The translations under genes and the position numbers were made by a program. DNA of 5,059 bases from Christiangramia sp. (GTDB lineage: Bacteria; Bacteroidota; Bacteroidia; Flavobacteriales; Flavobacteriaceae): contig JAHELO010000163.1 in assembly GCA_024644145.1 (NCBI GenBank), positions 1-5,059 of the forward strand, read 5' to 3'. Shown here piece by piece: positions 1 to 4,784 of the stretch; the first letter of the stretch is position 1, and each line of letters begins with the position of its first letter. A model generated the notes under the pieces. It did not search any database and was not told the DNA's origin. It saw only the letters and a list, made by a program, of their open reading frames with translations.

Positions 1-336
1 ATCCTCGATACAATAGGACTTCTGGGCCGGGCATACAGCTACGCCGATGTTGCCTATGTAGGAGGAGCCGCAGGAAATACAGGACTGCACAATATTCTTG
101 AACCGGCCACCTTCGGTATTCCTATAGTGATAGGTGAAAACTTCAGTAAATTCCCGGAAGCAGAAAAATTAAGACAACTCGCCGGTTTGTATTCTGTTAA
201 AAATTCCAAGGAATTTTCCGCGATAATGACCAGGTTATATACAGATCCTGATTTCCGCGAAAAAACCGGAATGATAGCCGGGCACTTTATTGACAGCAAT
301 ACAGGGGCCATAAAAACCCTTCGGGAATACCTGTAA
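1..336 (+). CDS. waaA: 3-deoxy-D-manno-octulosonic acid (Kdo) transferase, C-terminal part (5' end outside window)
   Basis: The frame is open from the first base and ends in TAA at 334-336, giving 111 residues of a longer protein. Around visible residues 15-45 it reads YADVAYVGG, then TGLHNILEPATFGIP and GENFSKFPEA. This is the signature of the C-terminal GT-B nucleotide-sugar domain of GT30 Kdo transferases, in which the His-Asn-x-Leu-Glu-Pro segment lies in the CMP-Kdo-binding region. The enzyme transfers Kdo from CMP-Kdo to the lipid A precursor at the inner membrane and is essential for the lipopolysaccharide core in most Gram-negatives. An internal Met at 127 is not the start, because the conserved motif lies upstream of it. 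The usual GGGFG loop reads GGAAGNTG here, which looks like a clade variant. No terminator is visible after the stop. Family assignment is confident; the N-terminal half is not visible. Confidence 0.93.
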   Translation: MLDTIGLLGRAYSYADVAYVGGAAGNTGLHNILEPATFGIPIVIGENFSKFPEAEKLRQLAGLYSVKNSKEFSAIMTRLYTDPDFREKTGMIAGHFIDSNTGAIKTLREYL

Positions 337-392
337 ACCCCACCTTCATACATATTAACATTCTATGCTAAAAAGAACTTAAAGTTAAATCG

Positions 393-418
393 TTGGATAA
401 GTTTTAGTTGTAATTTCG
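393..418 (+). promoter_or_regulatory. Weak candidate Bacteroidota promoter for the lipoprotein pair
   Basis: TAATTTCG at 411-418 differs by one base from the Bacteroidota -7 consensus TAnnTTTG. A TTG at 393-395 could be the -33 element, but the 15-nt spacing is shorter than the usual 17-23. An alternative -7, TAAGTTTT at 398-405, also has one mismatch and has no good -33. The 111-bp gap between waaA and the first lipoprotein is long enough for its own promoter, and this is the best candidate I see. Confidence is low. Confidence 0.27.
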
Positions 419-447
419 ATCTAAATAACCAAATAAACTATTTAACA

Positions 448-684
448 ATGAAACGTTTAACTATCCTGGCAAGTGGTCTTTTGATGATCTCAGCGGTATT
501 AACATCGTGCAGAGATACTACTGAAAAAGAGACTATTGTAAAAGAGGTTGAAGTGGAGAAAAAGGTTCAGACGCCAGAAGAGGCTGAAGAGCGTGAAGGC
601 ATTCTGGAAAGAACTGCCAAAAAAGTAGACAAGAAAGTAAATAATGAGATCAACGAGAAAATCGATGAGATCGATGATAATTAA
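448..684 (+). CDS. Small predicted lipoprotein with charged coiled-coil tail
   Basis: This 78-residue protein has a short basic N-terminus (MKR), a hydrophobic stretch at residues 4-18 and a lipobox LTSC with Cys21. It should therefore be lipidated by Lgt, cut by signal peptidase II and anchored in a membrane. The mature part begins CRDTTEKE and is almost entirely Glu, Lys, Asp and Val with no aromatic residues. Residues about 30-45 and 52-76 look like continuous charged helix or coiled coil. The start at 448 is fixed by the signal peptide; no Shine-Dalgarno is present, as is common in the phylum. The next lipoprotein, 60 bp downstream, shares the SCRDT segment around the anchored Cys, so the two may be distant paralogues or targeted alike. 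I do not recognise a named family. A structural or envelope-stress role in the periplasm is possible but unproven. Confidence 0.82.
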   Translation: MKRLTILASGLLMISAVLTSCRDTTEKETIVKEVEVEKKVQTPEEAEEREGILERTAKKVDKKVNNEINEKIDEIDDN

Positions 685-688
685 AAAG

Positions 689-705
689 GCTAAACGCGTT
701 TTAGC
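689..705 (+). terminator. Intercistronic hairpin between the two lipoprotein genes (weak terminator or processing site)
   Basis: GCTAAA at 689-694 pairs with TTTAGC at 700-705 around a CGCGT loop, starting 5 bases after the upstream stop codon. Only a short, interrupted T-run follows (ATTTCATT), so full termination is unlikely. I see no TAnnTTTG promoter between this hairpin and the next start at 745. Read-through with partial attenuation, or stabilisation of the upstream mRNA 3' end, is the simplest interpretation. Confidence 0.4.
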
Positions 706-744
706 ATTTCATTAAATTAAATAAACCAACTCCAAAATAACAAA

Positions 745-1056
745 ATGATGAAAAAACCAATTGTAATGTTCGCTTTAATGCTTTCTATGGGAGTGTTCTT
801 CACTTCGTGTAGAGATACGCCTAAAGAGCATGACACAGACGACATGGAAATGTCTGAAGGATCTGATGATATGGATGACGTATCAGACGATATGGACGAT
901 GTTAACGACGACAACAACAGCGTTGGAAGTGACATAGAGCAGGCTGCCGATGATGCCGGTGATGCAGTAAAGAACGCGGCTAACGAAACCGGTGATGCTG
1001 TTAAGAAAGCTGCCAACGAAGTTGAAAGCGAAGTTGACAATACCGACGATTATTAA
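745..1056 (+). CDS. Highly acidic small lipoprotein with internal repeats
   Basis: This 103-residue protein has a signal peptide (MMKKPIVMF..., hydrophobic to residue 19) and a lipobox FTSC with Cys22, so it is a predicted lipoprotein. The mature part has 22 Asp and 8 Glu against about 5 Lys/Arg, making it strongly anionic. Two repeat types are visible. SDDMDDV occurs twice in tandem (residues 40-46 and 47-53). An 11-residue unit, [AT]GDAVK[NK]AANE, occurs twice in tandem (residues 71-81 and 82-92) and resembles the hendecads of LEA-like or apolipoprotein-like amphipathic helices. Translation could start at either of the adjacent ATGs (745 or 748). The gene probably shares a transcript with the lipoprotein 60 bp upstream and ends before a strong terminator. 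No named family is recognised. Candidate roles such as cation binding or an envelope protectant are inference only. Confidence 0.82.
   Translation: MMKKPIVMFALMLSMGVFFTSCRDTPKEHDTDDMEMSEGSDDMDDVSDDMDDVNDDNNSVGSDIEQAADDAGDAVKNAANETGDAVKKAANEVESEVDNTDDY
862..903 (+). repeat. Two tandem 21-bp coding repeats (SDDMDDV)
   Basis: Units 862-882 and 883-903 encode identical heptapeptides but differ at five codons, all by synonymous third-position changes. They are followed by a degenerate partial unit (NDDN). The protein repeat is therefore preserved although the DNA has drifted. Confidence 0.8.
955..1020 (+). repeat. Two tandem 33-bp coding repeats (11-residue amphipathic unit)
   Basis: Units 955-987 and 988-1020 encode 11-residue repeats that differ at two residues (Ala to Thr and Asn to Lys). 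Four other codons differ only synonymously. An 11-residue period fits a right-handed coiled coil or an LEA-like amphipathic helix. Confidence 0.8.
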
Positions 1057-1081
1057 TCGTAGATTTTAAAAACCTGAAATC

Positions 1082-1112
1082 AAGCCCTTTTCTTTCGGAA
1101 AAGGGCTTTTTT
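1082..1112 (+). terminator. Strong intrinsic terminator for the lipoprotein operon, at a convergent junction
   Basis: AAGCCCTTTTC at 1082-1092 pairs perfectly (11 bp) with GAAAAGGGCTT at 1098-1108 around a 5-base TTTCG loop. A T-run at 1107-1112 completes the structure. It lies 25 bp after the plus-strand stop. The minus-strand repressor gene ends inside the T-run: its TAA is the complement of 1111-1113. Read on the minus strand the same hairpin is followed only by TTGATTTC, so it may also stop that transcript, but less efficiently. Confidence 0.92.
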
Positions 1113-1878
1113 AGTTCTTAAAGGATTTTAATTCCCTTTTCAATTCTTCCATAGATTGCTGCAATTCCTGAAACAAGCCGCTATTTGTAGGATTATCAAG
1201 ATTAAAGGTAAGTTTGGAATTCACCTGCCAGATCTCCTGGATGTTATGAACATTGATCTCCAGCGGTAAATATTCTTCATTAAGGGAGATCAGCAATACC
1301 TTAGAAGGATCGGGCATTTTCTGCAATTTTTTCACGAGTACAGAATCATACATTACCACCACATAAACTCTGTTATTGCTCGCCTCTTCTATACTGGTAA
1401 CCGCTTTACCCATCACCCATTCCCCGGGCCGGTAATCTGGCATCATACTATCCCCTTCAATTTGAAATCCACGGTATGTAGCATTTCTAAATTCCGGTAA
1501 GGGAATATCAAATGCCGGCAGCTGATTATACCATTCTACATCCTGTACGTTATGCGGGTATCCTGCAGCTGCTTTCTGGTTTACTAGCACAATATTCTCA
1601 TTATCTGCGCTATCTACGGTAATCACTTTAGGGCTTACATCGCCTTTAGATATCTTCAGATATTTTTGACCGCTTTCTCCAAATAACCATAACGGATTAA
1701 TAGCAAACTGCCTCAGCAGTTCTGCAACGATCTTCCCTGATAACTTGGTACGCCCACGTTCAATATCGGCGGTAGAATTTTTGATACCCAGTAAGGCGGC
1801 GAATTCGGTTTGCGTATAATTATGTTCTTCGCGCACTTCTTTAAAGTGCTTGATTTCAATAGATCCAGGTGTACCCAT
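1111..1878 (-). CDS. XRE-family transcriptional repressor with S24 (LexA/CI-like) autocleavage domain
   Basis: This 255-residue protein has two recognised parts. Residues about 8-65 form a Cro/CI-type helix-turn-helix (YTQTEFAALLGIK, then a recognition-helix region ending IERGR). Residues about 95-220 form an S24 peptidase domain. In the S24 part, KAAAGY gives an Ala105-Gly106 cleavage site, GDSM gives the nucleophile Ser144, and SVLVKKL gives the general base, probably Lys183. The spacing matches LexA, UmuD and CI relatives, which cut themselves when stimulated by RecA filaments, so the protein could be a damage-responsive repressor. After the S24 fold there is an extra helical tail (residues about 234-253, FQELQQSMEELKREL), likely a coiled coil. 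No prophage, umuDC or integrase gene is next to it. Upstream lie two dyads overlapping its predicted promoter, suggesting autoregulation. Whether it is a host SOS regulator, a phage remnant or something else cannot be decided here. Confidence 0.9.
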   Translation of the reverse strand: MGTPGSIEIKHFKEVREEHNYTQTEFAALLGIKNSTADIERGRTKLSGKIVAELLRQFAINPLWLFGESGQKYLKISKGDVSPKVITVDSADNENIVLVNQKAAAGYPHNVQDVEWYNQLPAFDIPLPEFRNATYRGFQIEGDSMMPDYRPGEWVMGKAVTSIEEASNNRVYVVVMYDSVLVKKLQKMPDPSKVLLISLNEEYLPLEINVHNIQEIWQVNSKLTFNLDNPTNSGLFQELQQSMEELKRELKSFKN

Positions 1879-1890
1879 AGTTTAGCAGAT

Positions 1891-1905
1891 TAGGAATAAT
1901 TCCAA
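1891..1905. promoter_or_regulatory. Candidate operator 1 of the S24 repressor
   Basis: TAGGAATAATTCCAA contains the perfect odd-centred palindrome GGAAT-A-ATTCC (1893-1903). It fits the same 15-bp pattern, TWGGAWTWAWTCCWA, as the site at 1922-1936. It lies about 13 bp before the repressor start codon, just downstream of the predicted transcription start, where a bound dimer would block early elongation or promoter clearance. Assignment to this repressor is inference from position and symmetry. Confidence 0.55.
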
Positions 1906-1913
1906 AATTTACT

Positions 1914-1946
1914 CAAAAATATTGGATTTAATCCTATTTAACTAAA
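1914..1946 (-). promoter_or_regulatory. Candidate promoter of the S24 repressor gene
   Basis: On the minus strand TATTTTTG (1921-1914) matches the Bacteroidota -7 consensus TAnnTTTG exactly. A TTTAG at 1946-1942, 20 nt upstream, is an imperfect -33 element. Transcription would start near 1908-1905, giving a leader of about 30 nt. One candidate operator lies in the spacer and the other around the end of the start region. Confidence 0.55.
1922..1936. promoter_or_regulatory. Candidate operator 2 of the S24 repressor
   Basis: TTGGATTTAATCCTA contains the perfect odd-centred palindrome GGATT-T-AATCC (1924-1934). It shares the GGA...TCC outer half-sites with the site at 1891-1905, and the centres (1929 and 1898) are 31 bp apart, close to three helical turns. 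It sits in the -33/-7 spacer of the predicted promoter, a classic place for repression. Confidence 0.55.
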
Positions 1947-1961
1947 AAAGCTGCTGAAAAT

Positions 1962-3950
1962 TTAAATATTGCTGTATTTGTCTTTGAATCCCAGTAATCT
2001 AAGGGCATTTAATACTACCACGATAGTAGAACCTTCATGGAAGACCACTGCGATACCTATATTCGCCCAGCCAAATATAGTGGCCGGAAGCAACAAGGCG
2101 ACCACCCCAAGACTTATCCATAAATTCTGTTTTACGATCTGCTGGGCTTTACGGCTTAAAGCAATTGCAAAAGGGAGTATTTCAAGTTTATCTGCCATCA
2201 GTGCAATATCTGCAGTTTCCAGAGCCACGTCGCTGCCTGCTGCTCCCATGGCAATACCTACCGTGCTATTGGCCATGGCCGGGGCATCGTTTACTCCGTC
2301 TCCCACCATGGCGATTTTATGTTCTTCTTTTTTGAGCTGAGCTATACGCGCAACTTTTTCCTCTGGCAGCAAACTGCCATAGGCTTGGGTAATCCCTATC
2401 TCGGCCGCCACGGCATTGGCCACCTCCTGATTATCGCCCGTTAGCATGATCATCTTCCTGATCCCGATCTTTTTAAGCTTTGCAAGGGTAGATTTCGCTG
2501 CTTTCCTGGGAGTGTCCATAAGACCAATAATCCCGCTAAACTCCCGATTATGTTGAACCAGCATGACCGTTTTACCTTCCCTTTCCAGCTTTTTCACCTT
2601 CTCTTTTACTTCTGCAGGAACCCCTCCATTATCATCATACAGCTCCAGATTTCCTATTTTGATATGGTCACCATTTACTTTTCCCTGAATTCCCTTACCC
2701 TGAACAGCTTCAGAATTGGTGGCCTCAGGTAATCCGTTTGGATTATTCATCCGGTTACGGCCATCGCGCACCACTGCTTTGGCCAGGGGATGATTGCTGG
2801 AACTTTCAAGCGCGATCACCTTCTTTAAAAAGTCGTCGTTAGAGAGTCCATTCAGTAAAATAAGATCGGTAAGTTTTGGTTTACCCTCGGTGAGCGTCCC
2901 GGTCTTATCAAAGGCCAGGGCTCTTAAAGTTCCGAGATCTTCCAGGGGTTTCCCTCCCTTTATAAGCACCCCGCCCTTAGCTGCCCGGGCAATCCCGCTA
3001 AGCACTGCAGATGGTGTGGAGATAGCAAGAGCACAGGGACTTGCAGCTACCAGAGCAGCCATAGACCTGTAAAAACTATCCTGCCAGGTTTCATCTACCA
3101 CCAGAAATGCAAAATTTAGAAAAACGATAAGAATCAATACCGCGGGTACATAATATTTCTCAAATTTATCTGTAAGCAGCTGGGTAGGAGATTTCTTTTC
3201 CTGGGCTTCCTGAACCATCGTGATCAAACGGTTGAGCGTGGAATCATGAGATTCTTTAATCACTTTTACTTCAATACTGCTATCGCCGTTTATCGTCCCG
3301 GCATATACCCGGTGTTTCGAGGGAATTTCAGTTTCTGCTTCATATTTCCTGCCTGCATCCGGTACCGGTTCTTTATCTACCGGGATACTTTCCCCGGTGA
3401 TGGGAGCCTGGTTAATACTGGCCCTCCCGTTAATAAGCACCCCATCGGCACTTACGGCAGAATTTGGCTTTATTCTTATAATATCTCCCACCTTAAGATC
3501 CTGTATGCTAACCTCAACATAATCTTCGCCTTCTTTCCTCAGGGCAACCTTCGGGGATAACTTGGTTAAGGATTCTATAGATTTCGTGGCTTTTTCCATG
3601 GCGAGATGTTCCAGGGCATGACCAAGACTGAATAAGAACAACAGCAAGGCACCTTCAGCCCATTTGTCCAGCAAGGCTGCTCCTATTGCGGCCACCAGCA
3701 TTAGAAAGTCGATCTCGAACCGGCCATGCGAAATCTCTTCAACAGCCTCTTTAAGCGTATAATAACCACCCAGCCCATAAGAAACCAGGTAGGGGATAAC
3801 TACATATATAAAGGAAACCTCACTCAGGTTATCCAGCAAGAAACCTGTAAAAAGGAACACGCCACTTAAGACAGCAAAAATCAGCTCAGTTCTTTCACCA
3901 AATATTCCATCATTATGAGGTTTACAGCATCCGTGGTTATGGGCAGACAT
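1962..3950 (-). CDS. P1B-type heavy-metal-translocating ATPase (P1B-4 / CoaT-HMA1-like class)
   Basis: This 662-residue protein carries all P-type ATPase landmarks: TGES (185-188, actuator), DKTGT with phosphorylated Asp348, the P1B His-Pro pair (387-388), TGDN (504-507) and GDGVNDAP (550-557). The membrane metal-site motifs are SPC (304-306) and HEGST (638-642). That pairing defines the P1B-4 group, whose members export Co2+, Fe2+, Zn2+ or related divalent ions. About eight hydrophobic segments are visible (roughly 22-38, 45-65, 81-93, 97-112, 267-285, 294-316, 610-627, 629-650). There is no CxxC heavy-metal-associated domain. Instead the N-terminus has a short His/Cys cluster (His4, His6, Cys8, Cys9, His12) that may bind metal. 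It follows a Fur-family gene by 111 bp on the same strand with no clear terminator between, so co-transcription and metal-dependent control are likely. Export from the cytoplasm is the family norm. The exact metal cannot be read from sequence. Confidence 0.95.
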   Translation of the reverse strand: MSAHNHGCCKPHNDGIFGERTELIFAVLSGVFLFTGFLLDNLSEVSFIYVVIPYLVSYGLGGYYTLKEAVEEISHGRFEIDFLMLVAAIGAALLDKWAEGALLLFLFSLGHALEHLAMEKATKSIESLTKLSPKVALRKEGEDYVEVSIQDLKVGDIIRIKPNSAVSADGVLINGRASINQAPITGESIPVDKEPVPDAGRKYEAETEIPSKHRVYAGTINGDSSIEVKVIKESHDSTLNRLITMVQEAQEKKSPTQLLTDKFEKYYVPAVLILIVFLNFAFLVVDETWQDSFYRSMAALVAASPCALAISTPSAVLSGIARAAKGGVLIKGGKPLEDLGTLRALAFDKTGTLTEGKPKLTDLILLNGLSNDDFLKKVIALESSSNHPLAKAVVRDGRNRMNNPNGLPEATNSEAVQGKGIQGKVNGDHIKIGNLELYDDNGGVPAEVKEKVKKLEREGKTVMLVQHNREFSGIIGLMDTPRKAAKSTLAKLKKIGIRKMIMLTGDNQEVANAVAAEIGITQAYGSLLPEEKVARIAQLKKEEHKIAMVGDGVNDAPAMANSTVGIAMGAAGSDVALETADIALMADKLEILPFAIALSRKAQQIVKQNLWISLGVVALLLPATIFGWANIGIAVVFHEGSTIVVVLNALRLLGFKDKYSNI

Positions 3951-3957
3951 AGCAATT

Positions 3958-3979
3958 CTGTTTTAACATATAAGAACAG
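3958..3979. repeat. Short inverted repeat just upstream of the ATPase start
   Basis: CTGTT at 3958-3962 and AACAG at 3975-3979 are perfect inverted arms around a 12-base A/T-rich loop, ending 8 bp upstream of the ATPase start codon. The structure could be a small leader hairpin or a protein-binding dyad. Five-base arms can easily arise by chance. The rest of the 111-bp gap shows no convincing TAnnTTTG promoter. Confidence 0.25.
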
Positions 3980-4043
3980 GTATCGCGGTTGTGGGCGATT
4001 CCCGGTCATTATTAAATTCAGAACTAAGATAGGTTGAAATAAA

Positions 4044-4064
4044 TGCAACTTAAGTGCAAACTTA
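4044..4064. repeat. Short direct repeat at the 3' end of the Fur-family gene
   Basis: TGCAACTTA at 4044-4052 and TGCAAACTTA at 4055-4064 form an 11-bp-spaced near-direct repeat, and CTTAAG between them is palindromic. The second copy includes the Fur-family stop codon. One-turn spacing is compatible with protein binding upstream of the ATPase, but the element is short and A/T-rich. Confidence 0.22.
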
Positions 4065-4478
4065 TTTACCGCTGCATTTATCACAAACGCCTTTAATCAC
4101 CAGGTTCATATCACGGCTAATATATCCCTGAGGAAGACTTATGTGAGGGATCTTATGATCTGTAAGACAAACGGTCTCATTACAGGATTCACAATGAAAA
4201 TGCAGATGCAGGTCCTGGGGTAGCCCATCTTCTACCTGCTTCTCATCAAGCGCATATTTGGCAACTCCGGTACCATCATCGATCTGGTGAACGAGGCCTT
4301 TTTTTTCGAAGGTTTTAATGGTGCGGTAGAGGGTAGTACGGTCTGACTTCTCGAAGCCAGATTCTATATCATTTAGGGTCACGGCAATATTTCTCTCCCG
4401 CAAGAATTTGTACATTAAAAGTCTTATGGCCGTAGGCCTGATCTGGTATTTTTCCAGAACTGATTCTATCTCACCCAT
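4062..4478 (-). CDS. Fur-family metal-responsive transcriptional regulator
   Basis: This 138-residue protein has the usual family length. Residues about 4-75 form the winged-helix DNA-binding domain (IRPTAIRLLMY, then SDRTTLYRTIKTFEKKGLVHQI). The dimerisation domain contains HLHFHCESC (His91, His93, His95, Cys96, Cys99) and CDKC (Cys132, Cys135); the two CxxC pairs form the structural zinc site. Cys104, His108 and His112 are further possible ligands. The His equivalent to Bacillus PerR His37 appears absent by my alignment (Ala32), and PerR Asp104 corresponds to Cys104, so peroxide sensing of the PerR type is unlikely. Zinc or another divalent metal is a better guess. In transcription order it comes first and the P1B-4 ATPase follows after 111 bp, suggesting it controls the exporter and itself. 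An exact TAnnTTTG promoter lies upstream. I cannot separate Zur-like, Fur-like and efflux-specific roles. Confidence 0.9.
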   Translation of the reverse strand: MGEIESVLEKYQIRPTAIRLLMYKFLRERNIAVTLNDIESGFEKSDRTTLYRTIKTFEKKGLVHQIDDGTGVAKYALDEKQVEDGLPQDLHLHFHCESCNETVCLTDHKIPHISLPQGYISRDMNLVIKGVCDKCSGK

Positions 4479-4495
4479 ATATTAAAGAAGTTAAT

Positions 4496-4525
4496 CAAAT
4501 TTAGGATGAATTGTATAAAAATGAA
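4496..4525 (-). promoter_or_regulatory. Candidate promoter of the Fur-ATPase operon
   Basis: On the minus strand TAAATTTG (4503-4496) matches the Bacteroidota -7 consensus TAnnTTTG exactly. The best -33 element is GTTCA with its TTC at 4525-4523, 19 nt upstream; consensus would be TTG. The predicted start lies near 4490, leaving a leader of about ten bases before the ATG at 4478. I found no clear Fur-type 7-1-7 palindrome overlapping it, so the operator is unassigned. Confidence 0.45.
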
Positions 4526-4586
4526 CGCTACCTAATAATTAATATAAAAGTGAAAGACTTGAATACATTACGAAACGCAGTAAGGT

Positions 4587-4784
4587 TTAATCTATGCAGC
4601 ACTTGCATACCCTCAGGCTGGTGATCTGAAATTTTTCTCTGGCCGCGATAGCCGCGAGTTTACTATTTGGAAAGATACCCAGGTAAATCCTGGACAGGAC
4701 AGCGGGCAATTCCCTACAATTTTCGGCATGAACCCTTATCACACCTCGTGCATCGGGGTTTTTACTGGAATAGTAATATTGCAT
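4587..4784 (-). CDS. Small His/Cys protein, uncharacterised (possible metal-binding)
   Basis: This 65-residue protein begins with an aromatic run (MQYYYSSKNPDARG). It continues VHAENCRELP (His19, Cys23), RIYLGIFPNSKLAA (residues 32-45) and ends VCKCCID (Cys60, Cys62, Cys63). The order H-x3-C-x2-LP ... YLGxF ... A ... C-x-CC resembles small uncharacterised proteins I recall from Bacteroidota, in which a final Cys-Cys pair is often followed by a Cys-x-x-His. Here the C-terminus is shorter, ending two residues after the Cys pair. The residues could make a zinc-ribbon-like or other metal or redox site, but no structure is known to me. It lies 108 bp upstream of the Fur-family gene on the same strand, with no obvious terminator between, so a link to metal homeostasis is plausible. 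The ATG at 4784 suits the conserved N-terminal YYY segment. Coding status is likely; function unknown. Confidence 0.68.
   Translation of the reverse strand: MQYYYSSKNPDARGVIRVHAENCRELPAVLSRIYLGIFPNSKLAAIAAREKFQITSLRVCKCCID

Noticed and set aside
54..353. Minus-strand open frame of 99 codons opposite the waaA end
   Set aside because: It is antisense to a strongly conserved Kdo transferase segment and has no recognisable domain.
717..1040. Minus-strand open frame of 107 codons opposite the acidic lipoprotein
   Set aside because: It is a Ser/Leu/Thr-rich shadow caused by the GAT/GAC/GAA repeats on the other strand; the plus-strand protein has a clear lipobox.
1941..1961. Intrinsic terminator after the ATPase gene (T-run after CAGCAGC on the minus strand)
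   Set aside because: There is a T-run but no GC-rich stem upstream of it; AT-only pairing nearby is too weak.
1969..2340. Plus-strand open frame of 123 codons within the ATPase
   Set aside because: It is antisense to the conserved GDGVNDAP and HEGST regions of the ATPase and carries no motif of its own. Similar plus-strand frames at 2550-2732, 2794-3072 and 3246-3560 are rejected for the same reason.
3881..4084. Minus-strand open frame of 67 codons spanning the Fur-ATPase gap
   Set aside because: It overlaps both the Fur C-terminus and the ATPase N-terminus in another frame and shows no protein-like pattern; both flanking genes are certain.
4504..4560. Fur-box or Zur-box near the Fur-family promoter
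   Set aside because: The A/T-rich stretch contains TAATAATTAATAT, but it does not form the 7-1-7 dyad when both halves are aligned.
4587..4605. Broken or truncated copy of a longer His/Cys protein (missing Cys-x-x-His end)
   Set aside because: A TAA follows directly and I cannot see a frameshifted continuation downstream, so I treat the short end as natural. Homologues would be needed to call it a pseudogene.
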